Below are positions 45,355 to 53,749 of a stretch of DNA of 64,000 nt, in pieces; position 1 is the first letter of the stretch; each line of letters begins with the position of its first letter. The notes under the pieces are model-generated. The model did no database searches and was not told the origin of the DNA. It saw nothing but the letters and a program-made list of their open reading frames with translations. The DNA comes from JAJZQZ01 sp963790415 (GTDB taxonomy: Bacteria; Actinomycetota; Thermoleophilia; RBG-16-64-13). Location of the stretch: assembly GCA_963790415.1 (NCBI GenBank), contig CAWBOK010000003.1:186001-250000 (forward strand), written 5' to 3'. The position numbers were made by a program, and so were the translations under genes.

Positions 45355-46779
45355 TTGTCATCCAAACCTGAAAAGATCCACGTAGACGTCCATTCTCAGC
45401 TGGCGGGCGGACGCCTGGGCATGCGCGACGCGGTGGCTCAATCGCTGGGGTTCGTCGTTCCGGTGATGGGCGTCGCCTACCTCACGCCGCTGGTAGCTAT
45501 GGGCGCCGGAGCGGCCACACCTCTCGCCATGCTTCTCGGCGGGATCGGGGTCTTGTGCATCGGCCTGGTCGTGGCTCAGTTCGCGCGCCAGTATCCGCAC
45601 GCGGGCTCCATGTACGAGTACATCAGTCGCACCGCCGGTCCGTTCCCCGGATTCATGGTGGGCTGGATCTATTTCTTGGGCGCCTTCTTCTTGACGGTCG
45701 GCATCCTGCCCGGGGTCGGAGCGTTCATCCAAGGGACCATGGCCAGCCACGGCTGGACTGTTCCTTGGCTGCCGTTCGCCATCGGTCTCCTCATACTTTC
45801 ATCCCTCGTGCAGTACATAGACGTTCGGGTCGCCACCCGCGTGGTGCTGTGGATCGTGTTCGTTTCGGCCGGCGTGATCCTGATCTTTGCGATCTACGTG
45901 ATCATCAGAGGCGGGGCCGAAGGGAACAGCCTGAAGTTCTTCATGCCCTCCTCGGCCACCGGCGGCCTGTCAGGCGTGTGGTTCGGCCTCATCTTCGCGT
46001 TCCTGATGTACTCGGGTTTCGAAGCGTCGGCCGTGCTCTCTGAGGAGACCAAGGACGCCCGGCGGGTGATCGCCATCACCGTGTTGGCGGCGGTGGGCAT
46101 CATCATCGGCTACTTCGTCGTCGTGGTGTACGCTGAGGCGATCAGCTACGGGCTGAAGGACGCGAACGAAGTCTGGCCCACGGACCCCACGCCTCTCTTC
46201 ACGATGGGCGCTAAGTACGGGGGAACCTGGCTTGTCGATGTGCTCAGCATCGCCGCGATCGTGGACGCGATCGCCGGAGCTGTGGCCGTGAGCGTCACGG
46301 CGACCCGCATGTTGTACGCCCTCGGCCGAGACGGCCTCCTGCCTCGCTGGCTCGGGAAGACCCACCCGAAGCACAAGACCCCGCACAACGCCATCTTCTT
46401 CATGGCCTTCTGCGGGCTCGTGTACATCCTGTTCACGTACTTCTACGGTTGGGACGCCATCGTCGGGTTCAGCTTCGGCGGCGGCACCGGCGGTCTGGCC
46501 CTGATCCTCGTCTACCTGGTCATGTCCATAGCTGGCTTCACGCTCAAATGGAACGGCATCTGGCCGGCCCGGATCATCATCCCGATCATCGGAATAATCT
46601 TGACGGCCTACGCGTTCAAAGGCTCCGTCTACCCGGTGCCGCCGTCACCGTCCAAGTGGATGCCGTACACCCTGGCGGCACTCGTGGTCGTCGGTCTGAT
46701 CTTTGGGCTGGTGGCCCGTTCCCGACGCGAACCCGCCATCATGAGCATCAAGGGGCAGGTGCAGCCCGACGTCGAGTAG
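45355..46779 (+). CDS. APC-family amino-acid permease
   Basis: A 474-aa, 12-helix amino acid/polyamine permease. The first helices carry AVAQSLGFVVPVMGVAYLTP and PHAGSMYEYISRTAGPFPGF; the middle has FGLIFAFLMYSGFEASAVLS and the second half VSVTATRMLYALGRDGLLPR with HPKHKTPHNAIFF. It would import the substrate of the cluster. TTG 45355 is preceded by AAAGGGGGA. It follows the SDR gene by 132 nt. A strong hairpin lies after it. Confidence 0.9.
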   Translation: MSSKPEKIHVDVHSQLAGGRLGMRDAVAQSLGFVVPVMGVAYLTPLVAMGAGAATPLAMLLGGIGVLCIGLVVAQFARQYPHAGSMYEYISRTAGPFPGFMVGWIYFLGAFFLTVGILPGVGAFIQGTMASHGWTVPWLPFAIGLLILSSLVQYIDVRVATRVVLWIVFVSAGVILIFAIYVIIRGGAEGNSLKFFMPSSATGGLSGVWFGLIFAFLMYSGFEASAVLSEETKDARRVIAITVLAAVGIIIGYFVVVVYAEAISYGLKDANEVWPTDPTPLFTMGAKYGGTWLVDVLSIAAIVDAIAGAVAVSVTATRMLYALGRDGLLPRWLGKTHPKHKTPHNAIFFMAFCGLVYILFTYFYGWDAIVGFSFGGGTGGLALILVYLVMSIAGFTLKWNGIWPARIIIPIIGIILTAYAFKGSVYPVPPSPSKWMPYTLAALVVVGLIFGLVARSRREPAIMSIKGQVQPDVE

Positions 46780-46826
46780 TCGATCCTGCAAGCCATCGAA
46801 TACCGATCACATCGGACCTCGAACCC

Positions 46827-46854
46827 GCGCCTGCGACCACCCGGTCGCAGGCGC
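46827..46854 (+). terminator. Strong 12-bp stem-loop after the permease gene
   Basis: GCGCCTGCGACC (46827-46838) pairs perfectly with GGTCGCAGGCGC (46843-46854) around ACCC. One more C-G pair extends the base. No U-tract follows, so it may be a terminator or an mRNA-stabilising or attenuating structure between permease and amidase. Confidence 0.6.
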
Positions 46855-46996
46855 GGTTCCCTGTGCGAGCCATGAGCATTCGGCAACGACCGTGGCACTC
46901 GCTGTGGCAGCCGGAGAGACTCGATACTATGAGCGAAGGCACAGGGCGTGGCGCGCCCCGACGATGCAGACAGACCGAACGTAGGGAGTAAGCACG

Positions 46997-48334
46997 ATGG
47001 CCGACCGTAAGAAGAAGGGCGAGGGCAAAGTAAGGAAGCGGGCCGCGATGAGAGACTCGATGGCTGAGGCCACCCTGGCAGAGCTGAGGCGGGCCGCGGC
47101 TTCCGAGACCGGCGGGGCGCCCGCGAACGCGCGCACCGCCCGGGGTGCCCCCTTCAACACCCCCGTCGCCCCCTACCTCGCCGTGGGCCTCTCCACGGTC
47201 GTCTACGGCATAGGCAAGCGGGAGCACATCACCGAGAACCTCAAGATCATCGAGGACGGCATCCACGCCTCCATGTCGGTGGTGAGCATCAACATGCCGG
47301 TGAAGCTCATGGCTCTGGCCGAGGGCGCCCTCACCGGCTTCACCGACGAAGCGTTCGACGTGCCGCACGAGATCGCCGCCCGCGAGCTCTTCATCGACAT
47401 CCCCGGACCGGAGACCGAATGGCTCGGTCGCCTGGCCAAACACTACCGCACTCACCTGGTCGTGCAGTGCAAGGCACGCTGGCCCGAGGTCATGCCCGAC
47501 CGCTACTTCAACACCCTCTTCATCCTCGGCCCGGACGGCTCGGTGGTACACAAGGCGCCCAAGAACATGGTGTGGTGCCGCGAGCACTCCTGCACGCCCC
47601 ACGACGTCTACGACCGCTGGATCGAGGTGTTCGGCGACTCCCTCGAGGCCTTCTACCCGGTCTACCGCAGCCCCGAGATCGGGAACATCGGCACCATCTG
47701 CTGCAGCGACGGTGAGTACCCGGAAGCGGTGCGGGCCCTGGCCTTCAACGGCGCCGAGGTGGTCTACCGGCCGAGCGAAGCCGTGCCCATGACCGCGTCG
47801 AGCTACCCGGGCGGCGGCGGCTGGATGATCCAGAACCGGGGCCACGCCCAGTTCAACTCGCTCTACATGCTGTGTCCCAACGTGGGCCCGGTGTTCCTGC
47901 ATCCGCGCATGAAGCACCCCTACGACATCGGCGGGGGCAACTCGCACATCGTGGACTACTTGGGCAACGTCATCTCGTACTCGGCCTCCGGCTACAACAG
48001 CTTCGTCGCTGCGACCATCGACATCGAGGCCTTGCGCCAGTTCCGGGTCATGAACCTGAACTCGAACTGGATCAAGGACCTGCGCACCGAGATCTTCCGC
48101 AAGATGTACGACGCGCCCATCCACCCGAAGAACCTGTTCCTGGGGGAACCCCTCGACCACGCGCGCGCCGACGAGGTCTACCGGGAGAACATCGGCCGCC
48201 TGATCAAGCGGGGCACGTTCACCCCGCCGGCGCATAGCTTCCCCGGAGCGGAGTACATCCCCATGGACGACACCCCGGCGGCTGAGGCCTGGGAAGAGGC
48301 GAAGGGGCTGTGGGAGGGGTGGCCTGAAGACTAG
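46997..48334 (+). CDS. Nitrilase-superfamily amidohydrolase with charged N-terminal extension
   Basis: A 445-aa carbon-nitrogen hydrolase, longer than the usual ~280-340. The first ~50 residues are rich in Lys, Arg and Ala and are absent from typical members. The hydrolase core holds VVHKAPKNMVWCREHS, which supplies the Lys of the triad, and GTICCSDGEYPEAVRALAFN, with the nucleophile Cys; the Glu could be the one in EWLGRLAKHYRTHLVVQCKA or earlier and I am unsure. Large nitrilases of this kind act on amides or N-carbamoyl compounds. A GGGAG site precedes the ATG. Placed after the permease, it may release an amine for the aminotransferase. Confidence 0.82.
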   Translation: MADRKKKGEGKVRKRAAMRDSMAEATLAELRRAAASETGGAPANARTARGAPFNTPVAPYLAVGLSTVVYGIGKREHITENLKIIEDGIHASMSVVSINMPVKLMALAEGALTGFTDEAFDVPHEIAARELFIDIPGPETEWLGRLAKHYRTHLVVQCKARWPEVMPDRYFNTLFILGPDGSVVHKAPKNMVWCREHSCTPHDVYDRWIEVFGDSLEAFYPVYRSPEIGNIGTICCSDGEYPEAVRALAFNGAEVVYRPSEAVPMTASSYPGGGGWMIQNRGHAQFNSLYMLCPNVGPVFLHPRMKHPYDIGGGNSHIVDYLGNVISYSASGYNSFVAATIDIEALRQFRVMNLNSNWIKDLRTEIFRKMYDAPIHPKNLFLGEPLDHARADEVYRENIGRLIKRGTFTPPAHSFPGAEYIPMDDTPAAEAWEEAKGLWEGWPED

Positions 48335-48593
48335 GCCGCCTCGGCGGTCCGCCGGCAGCTCGGTGCCGTGGAGGATGGCGAAAGCCGCGTCAGCCCCGTT
48401 AGGCGAGGACCGAAGGCCTGCGCCGGCTGGATCCATAAACCCGCTCACGGTGAGTTCGCAACATCCACGGGGGGGGTCTCGTGACGCAGTTGACGATCTC
48501 CCGGAGCCTCAACAAAGGGAGCCGCTACACGAAGCGCAGGAAGCCGAGGCGGCGCATTCAGAGCATCGCCTTCAGGCCGACGACGACCCCGGA

Positions 48594-48935
48594 TCAGGAG
48601 GCCCCAACAACCACCCGAACGGCCCCGATGATCGCGCCAAGGTCGACCGTTGAGACCCGTCCCATGCGCGATACAAACCTCGACTGCGAGACGGAACGGA
48701 TCTGGAAGGCGTCGGCAGCCGACGGCTTGTCCAGGTTGTTGTCCCCATCGGGTTCGACCCGCACCAACCAAGGGGCGATCGCGTAGCGCTCCTTCCACTC
48801 AGTCAGGGGCACGACTACCCGCAAGGGGAGTATCCCGATCGCATCTTCGCTCACGATCACGGCCGGGCGGGTCTTTCGAATCTCGGCGCCGACTGTCGGA
48901 TCCAGATTGATGAGCCAAACCTCTCCCCTACGCAT
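48594..48935 (-). CDS. MazF/PemK-type toxin
   Basis: A 113-aa CcdB/MazF-fold endoribonuclease. It starts MRRGEVWLINLDPTVGAEIR, followed by KTRPAVIVSEDAIG, LRVVVPLTEWKERYAI and ISVSQSRFVSRM-like VSQSRFVSRMGRVS, the usual order of strands and catalytic Arg. ATG 48935 (GAGG 6 nt upstream) is preferred over 48950. It overlaps the stop of the antitoxin gene by 8 nt. MazF toxins cut mRNA or tRNA at short motifs. Confidence 0.87.
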   Translation of the reverse strand: MRRGEVWLINLDPTVGAEIRKTRPAVIVSEDAIGILPLRVVVPLTEWKERYAIAPWLVRVEPDGDNNLDKPSAADAFQIRSVSQSRFVSRMGRVSTVDLGAIIGAVRVVVGAS

Positions 48936-49161
48936 GAACGTCCTCGGCATCGAGGGCCGTGAACGCTATCAGTTCTGGATCATCCCGATAGTCGGCAAGC
49001 AGTGACTCGGCTGCCGCAGCCAGACTGAGCTTTCGACGCGCCTCGAGTTGAAGCCGCAGCATCTCCCGGACCAGATCGGACAGACTACGCCGTTCCCGAT
49101 CCGCTATCTCGGTCAGTTCGGCGTGTTGTGCAGGTTCGAGCAGGATCTGAGTACGGTGCAT
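48928..49161 (-). CDS. Antitoxin of MazEF-type pair (ribbon-helix-helix)
   Basis: A 77-aa protein. The first half (RTQILLEPAQHAELTEIADR, then RRSLSDLVREMLRLQLEARR) is a ribbon-helix-helix DNA-binding fold; the acidic C-terminus (LLADYRDDPELIAFTALDAE) would wrap the toxin. ATG 49161 gives the RHH start; an upstream start at 49203 would overlap the palindromic operator. Confidence 0.83.
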   Translation of the reverse strand: MHRTQILLEPAQHAELTEIADRERRSLSDLVREMLRLQLEARRKLSLAAAAESLLADYRDDPELIAFTALDAEDVHA

Positions 49162-49188
49162 GGGCAGTCTCCGCCACAACAGTACATC

Positions 49189-49204
49189 TGTGATGCGCAT
49201 CACA
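49189..49204. promoter_or_regulatory. 16-bp palindrome, probable antitoxin operator
   Basis: TGTGATGCGCATCACA at 49189-49204 is a perfect palindrome 28 nt upstream of the antitoxin start, where the promoter is expected, consistent with autoregulation by the RHH antitoxin. Confidence 0.65.
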
Positions 49205-49283
49205 ATGATACACCCTCATGCGGCGGCAGCAACCGGCCATGCGTGCAGCCTCAACCCAATGCCCACGCGGGACCCGGATGGTT

Positions 49284-50443
49284 CTACACGCAGGCAGGCT
49301 CGGGACAGAGGTCGCCCTCGGCGAAGCGCTCCAGGCGCATGGCGCTCACATCTATCGACGGACTCTCTCCGGCTACGATCTCCGCGAGCACTTTCCCCAC
49401 CACGGGACCCAGCTGCAGGCCGTGGCCACTCCACCCGATATCCAGGTAGAAGCCTTCCAGCTGAGGAGTCCCTCCTAGGATCGCCTGGGAATCGGGAGTC
49501 ATGTCGTAGAGACCGGCCCACTGGCGGACCACCCGCGCCTCCGCCGCGATGGGAAGGTGGAAGCTGACGCGACGGGCCACGCCCTCGAGGAATTCCCAGG
49601 TGCTGTCTTGATCCAGCCCGATGACCTCGTGTTCCGGGTCTCCGTAGCCCATGAGCAGACTGCCGTGGGGAGTCTGCTTGAAATAGGTGCCGTGGGTGAA
49701 GGAGAGGACCATCATGGGGCAGATCTCGCTCCACCGGCTCGGTGACGAGGATCTGGTGGCGCTGGGGAACGAGCGGCACGTCGAGTCCCACCATGGCGGC
49801 CACGAGGTGGCCGTGCGGCCCGGCGCAGTTGACCACGATCGGCGCGGCGATGTCGCCCCGTGTGGTGCGCACCCCGGTCACCCGGTCTCCGTCGCGGGTG
49901 ATGCCGACGGCTTCGGTGAAGCGGTTGATCTCGACCCCCGCGCGCATGGCCCGCTTCGGCATACGCCTGGGTGACGTGCCAGGGGTTCACATGGCCGTCG
50001 CGTGGGTTGAACGACGCCCCATACACCCCCTCCAAGTTGAGATACGGATTGAGCTCATGGATCTCGTCGGGGGAGAGGATCACCGTCTGGTTCTCGGGGT
50101 CGAAAGAGCACTGCAGGTCGGTGTTCTGGCAGAACTGCTCCAACTGGGTCTCGGTGTAGGCGAGGATGAGGTAGCCCTTCTGCATCAGTTCGATGCCACG
50201 GCTGTACTGCAGCTCGTCGGTCAGATTCTCCATCATGCGGACGCTCGCCCGTGAGAGGCGCACGTTCACCTCGGTGCCGAACTGGTGCCGTATGCCGGCG
50301 GCCGAACGTCCCGTGCCCCCGGCGGCCAGGTAGTCCTTCTCGAGGAGCACCACGTTCCGCATGCCCCGCGCGGCCAGGTGGTAGGCGACCGAGCAGCCGT
50401 GGATGCCACCCCCGATGACCACGGCGTCGGCGGTGCTACGCAT
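49284..50443 (-). CDS. FAD-dependent oxidoreductase, DAO superfamily (HcnC/LhpB-like), two frame breaks
   Basis: Flavoprotein of ~385 aa in the D-amino-acid oxidase fold. One base must be skipped near 49950 and 49728. The Rossmann start ADAVVIGGGIHGCSVAYHLA, then AAGGTGRSAAGIRHQFGTEV and GHVNPWHVTQAYAE, is followed after the first break by MRAGVEINRFTEAVGI and VVNCAGPHGHLVAAMVGLDV, and after the second by MTPDSQAILGGTPQLEGFYL. It belongs to the sarcosine oxidase beta / HcnC / D-hydroxyproline dehydrogenase group, which oxidises imino or N-methyl amino acids. It is the last gene of a five-gene run; its ATG overlaps the BFD-like gene by 8 nt. Confidence 0.86.
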
Positions 50444-50777
50444 GGTCGCTGCCGCGGTGCGTCGACACATGGCCCGAGGCGGCCGCCTGGTCGCCAGCAG
50501 GTGCGCCCGGCGTCGCCGTCCGCAGGAACAGCCCCAGCTTCACCGGTTTGATGGGAGGGCGGAAGGTAGGCGGAGCCACGTCTTCTATCGGGACGCCGGT
50601 GGCGCGGGCGATCTCGGCTGCCACGATAGCGCCGCAGGTGCGACCCTGACACGGGCCCATACCACAGCGGGTGAGCCGCTTGACTTCTTCCATCGTGGTC
50701 AGCCCGGCCGCGATGATGTCGCGGATGTCCTGCAGGGTCAGGTCTTCGCAGCGGCAGACGATGGTGCGGCGGGGCAC
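50436..50777 (-). CDS. BFD-like [2Fe-2S] protein
   Basis: A 113-aa protein with the bacterioferritin-associated-ferredoxin pattern: RTIVCRCEDLTLQDIRDIIA, then RLTRCGMGPCQGRTCGAIVA. The four Cys (two in CRC, two in C-x4-C-x4-C) would hold a [2Fe-2S] cluster. In HcnB-like dehydrogenases this domain is fused to the flavoprotein; here it is a separate gene between the ferredoxin and the DAO-type subunit. GTG 50777 is two bases after the ferredoxin stop. The last ~30 residues are Gly/Ala/Pro-rich. Confidence 0.85.
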   Translation of the reverse strand: MPRRTIVCRCEDLTLQDIRDIIAAGLTTMEEVKRLTRCGMGPCQGRTCGAIVAAEIARATGVPIEDVAPPTFRPPIKPVKLGLFLRTATPGAPAGDQAAASGHVSTHRGSDHA

Positions 50778-50779
50778 GG

Positions 50780-51268
50780 TCAGACCTCCACGCGGATGTT
50801 GCGCACCGTCATGGCGAAGTCCTTCGGCACCTCGAGCCAGACCACGCGCGTGCGGTCCTGCGACGGCGTGTTCTGCACCTTTTGCACGCGCACGTCGGCC
50901 ACCCACGCTCCTTCGCGATCGAGGGCGGCGACCGTGTCCCCAGGGGCCGGCACGGGCAGGAACTCGTAGGGAACGGCCACCAGAGCCTCGGTCTCGCTAT
51001 ACGAGAAGTCGACCACGAAGATCGCCAGGCCCGGGCACCTGGGCACGCAGAGGGCGCAGCCGGTGCACTCCTCCGGGTTGACCTCCGGCGTATGGTTGAT
51101 GTCCTCGAACGGCCTGATAGCCCCGACAGAACAGGCGTCGGCGCACGGGTCGCAGGGGATCTCCTGGAAGCACTCGACGATCGCCACCCGGCCCTGCGCC
51201 ATACGGTGCGCGGGCGGGGTCACCTTGTGCAGATCGGCGGGACTGGGAACCCCTGTCCTGGTCAGCAT
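50780..51268 (-). CDS. 4Fe-4S ferredoxin-type electron-transfer subunit
   Basis: A 162-aa protein with two cluster motifs: PCDPCADACSVGAIRPFEDI and CTGCALCVPRCPGLAIFVV, so two [4Fe-4S] clusters are likely. The C-terminal ~75 residues form a small beta domain (VPAPGDTVAALDREGAWVAD). ATG 51268 with GGGAG upstream is preferred over the extension to 51334. It may carry electrons from the flavin subunits to the cell's ferredoxin pool or quinone. It resembles the Fe-S subunit of archaeal dye-linked proline dehydrogenase, from memory. Confidence 0.85.
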   Translation of the reverse strand: MLTRTGVPSPADLHKVTPPAHRMAQGRVAIVECFQEIPCDPCADACSVGAIRPFEDINHTPEVNPEECTGCALCVPRCPGLAIFVVDFSYSETEALVAVPYEFLPVPAPGDTVAALDREGAWVADVRVQKVQNTPSQDRTRVVWLEVPKDFAMTVRNIRVEV

Positions 51269-51279
51269 ATCGTCGCTCC

Positions 51280-52393
51280 CTATCCCGCCAGACGGCACAG
51301 GCCGTCGCGGGTCTTCTGGCCGGCGGGGCCGCATCGAAGTCTGTAGAGTTCCGCCAGCGCACGCTCTCGGACAGCGGCGGCCCGCTCATCCCCGAGGCCC
51401 AGACTCGCGGCGGCGGCGGCTCCCGCGAGCGTCCCCTCCACCATGGCGCTCGAGGCCTCTTCGATGCCGGAACAGTCGCCGGCCACGTAGATGCCCGGCA
51501 CGGTGGTCTGCAGGTCATCGTCGCGCGCGGGAACGTGCCCCCCGAGTTCCGCCACGTACTTCATCTCGCAGCCGGCCTGGAACAGGAGTCTCCGCGAGGG
51601 GGCTGAGCCCCACGGCCACGCACACCACGTCCACGGAGATGTCCCGCTCGGTGCCGGGGACCGGCTGCCACCGCTCGTCGAGCCGCCACACGACGACGCC
51701 TTCGAGCGCCGGGTCCCCATACGCCTCTTTGATGGTGTGCGAGGTGAGGATGGGGACCCCCGAACGCCTGACCTTGGAGGCGTGCACCAGGTAGCCGCCT
51801 ATGGTCGGCGCCGCCTCGATGATGCCGGCCACGGCGACACCGGCCTGCAACAGCTGGTAGCTCACGATGAGGCCGATGTTGCCCGCGCCCACCATCAGCA
51901 CCCGATTGCCCGGCCGGACCCCGTGGACGTTCATGAGGGTCTGCACCGCACCCGCGCCATAGATGCCGGGAAGGTCGTTGTTGGGGAAGGGCAGCACCTT
52001 CTCCGACGCCCCGGTCGCCACGATGAGGCGCTCCGGCTTCAGCTTGAGACACCGATCGGCGTGCTCGACCGTGACCACCGAATCCGGGTAGCGCCCGAGC
52101 ACGGTGGCGTCCAGGAGGACCTCGACGCCCGCGGTGTTCAGCACCTGGTCGTAGAGGATGCGGGCGATGTCGATGCCGCGGGTGCCCGCGTACTGCTCGC
52201 GCGAGCCGAAGAACATGTGGGTCTGCTTGATCAGCTGGCCGCCGGGTCGGGACTCCCGGTCCAGCAGCACCACCTGGGCGCCAAGGGATGCCGCGCTCAG
52301 CGCCGCACACAGCCCGGCAGGGCCGGCGCCCACGACGACGACCTGGACCTCGCGGGGCGCGCCCACTGAGTCTCGCCCGTCGAGGCCACTCAC
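51280..52393 (-). CDS. NAD(FAD)-dependent dehydrogenase subunit (HcnB/LhpE-like), one frame break
   Basis: FAD/NAD(P)-type oxidoreductase of ~370 aa. The first dinucleotide site is VQVVVVGAGPAGLCAALSAA, the second RVLMVGAGNIGLIVSYQLLQ. A base must be skipped near 51590 to pass from CVAVGLSPLAE to LLFQAGCEMKYVAELGG and reach the FAD site VPGIYVAGDCSGIEEASSAM. It lacks the C-terminal BFD-like domain of HcnB, which is encoded by a separate downstream gene. GTG 52393 overlaps the upstream stop. Confidence 0.86.
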
Positions 52394-52771
52394 GACGGGT
52401 CCGCCGTCGAGGAGTCGGCTGTCGAGGGGCCGGCGATGTAGTCGTCGGCCCGCATCCGCAGCCGTCCTTTGCCGGACTGGGTCTCGACCCGCATCCCCGC
52501 GCGTCAGCTTCTCGACGCACACCCGCACGTTCGGCTCACCGTTGACCATCATCAGGCACGAGGAGCAGTTGCCGATAGCGCAGTAGAAGCCACGGGTCCG
52601 ATGCAGGCCGTGGCTGTGGCTGAGCACGCGTACTCCGGCCGCATGAAGAGCGGCGGCGATGGCCTCGCCTTCCACGCCCTCGAACTCCCGGCCGTCGAAG
52701 GTGAACCGCACCAGCGGGCCGTGCTCGAACCTAAGAATAGGGTGTTCCGTGATCCTCAAGACCCTCACCAC
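52390..52771 (-). CDS. [2Fe-2S] subunit (HcnA/LhpF-like), one frame break
   Basis: A small plant-type [2Fe-2S] protein of ~126 aa. The N-terminus has LVRFTFDGREFEGVEGEAIA, followed by GFYCAIGNCSSCLMMVNGEP with three Cys and VRVCVEKLT with the fourth. A base must be skipped near 52497 (GGGG run) to reach the stop at 52390. It is the first gene of the run and pairs with the HcnB-like flavoprotein. GTG 52771 is assumed; a nearby alternative start is possible. Confidence 0.83.
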
Positions 52772-52798
52772 ACAGGAGCCGCGCTCTCTCTTTTTCTA

Positions 52799-52827
52799 CT
52801 AGTACCACTCCATTCGACCGACGACAA
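52799..52827 (-). promoter_or_regulatory. Promoter TTGTCG-N17-TACTAG for the dehydrogenase operon
   Basis: On the minus strand TTGTCG (52827-52822) and TACTAG (52804-52799) are 17 bp apart. The start site would be near 52792, about 20 nt before GTG 52771. The region lies after the stop of the upstream GntR gene. Confidence 0.45.
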
Positions 52828-52870
52828 CTTCGACCGCGATTCGTTCCCCCGACGAGAAGCTAGGCGGCTG

Positions 52871-53530
52871 CTAGGCGGGTAGAGCATCGCGGAACCGCAC
52901 CAACGCGCTGCTCCAGTGCTCGCGCGCCCGTTCCTCCGCCTCGTCGGGCAGATGGCGGCTGAGCGCGTCGACGATGCGGCGGTGCTCCTCGATCGAGCGA
53001 CCCGGCGGAACGCCTCGATCGTAGGCGAACCGGGTGAACCGGACGGCACAGCGCTGCAGGCGCATCCCCGCGTCGGCAAGGTAGTGATTCCCCGTTGCGG
53101 TCAGCACAGCATGGTGGAATTCCAGATTCGCCTTGACCACCGCCTCCATATCACCGCCGTCCAGCGCGGCCTGGGCGCGGGCGAGGATGGATTCGAGGTC
53201 CGCAACCTCCGCCACGGTGATGCGGGCCGCGGCCAGCCTGGCCGCGAACGGTTCAATGGCCTGCTGACACTGGGCCACCAGCGCGAAATCGGAGATGTCG
53301 AGCCCGGCGACCACGCTCCCCATGCCGGGAACCTGCTTGACGAGGAACTCTTGAGCAAGCACAAGAAGCGCTTCCCTGACCGGAGTGCGACCCACCCCCA
53401 ACTGCCTCATGAGCTGGATCTCGCTGACCACACCCCCAGGCGGGAGCGTGAAGTCGACGATCATGGACCGGATCGTATCCGCTACGTCTTCCGACTGGCG
53501 GGGCTTGGTTCCCGATACCGTTCGCTGCAT
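52871..53530 (-). CDS. GntR-family regulator (FCD type)
   Basis: A 219-aa FadR-like regulator. The winged helix spans the first ~75 residues: QSEDVADTIRSMIVDFTLPP, then RQLGVGRTPVREALLVLAQE as the recognition region. The C-terminal FCD domain has the metal-type residues in VKANLEFHHAVLTATGNHYL and EEHRRIVDALSRH. FCD regulators bind carboxylates or amino acids. It is upstream of the dehydrogenase operon and divergent from the ornithine-cyclodeaminase-like gene, so it probably controls one or both. Confidence 0.9.
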   Translation of the reverse strand: MQRTVSGTKPRQSEDVADTIRSMIVDFTLPPGGVVSEIQLMRQLGVGRTPVREALLVLAQEFLVKQVPGMGSVVAGLDISDFALVAQCQQAIEPFAARLAAARITVAEVADLESILARAQAALDGGDMEAVVKANLEFHHAVLTATGNHYLADAGMRLQRCAVRFTRFAYDRGVPPGRSIEEHRRIVDALSRHLPDEAEERAREHWSSALVRFRDALPA

Positions 53531-53683
53531 CTGAGCGGCCTTCCAATGTCGTCTTTGACCGGGACCACCACCGGCGACTCGTCAATCTGCCGGTATTGTA
53601 GGAGGATTGCGTCCGTGATACAAGCAATATGCACATGGGATGCCGCGTCGCATCCTGAAATACGACGCGCGCTCGCCTGCCTA

Positions 53684-53712
53684 TTGACGAGCACGAGTCT
53701 GTGGCCTAGTCT
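53684..53712 (+). promoter_or_regulatory. Promoter TTGACG-N17-TAGTCT
   Basis: TTGACG at 53684-53689 and TAGTCT at 53707-53712 are 17 bp apart. A start near 53719 leaves a ~30-nt leader containing AAGGAG before TTG 53750. It is the likely promoter of the ornithine-cyclodeaminase-like gene. Confidence 0.6.
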
Positions 53713-53749
53713 TTACGAGCGCTTCACATTCTCAAGGAGAACAGGCGAA

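Noticed and set aside
46748..48448. 566-codon minus-strand ORF
   Set aside because: Antisense shadow of the amidase gene.
2653..52771. Programmed +1 frameshifting as the cause of the frame breaks
   Set aside because: The sites share no slippery sequence, stop codon or stimulatory structure, and several genes would need 2-8 events each. I keep it only as an outside possibility.
52916..53749. N-terminal extension of the ornithine-cyclodeaminase-like ORF
   Set aside because: It is antisense to the GntR gene; a ribosome binding site and promoter support the start at TTG 53750.
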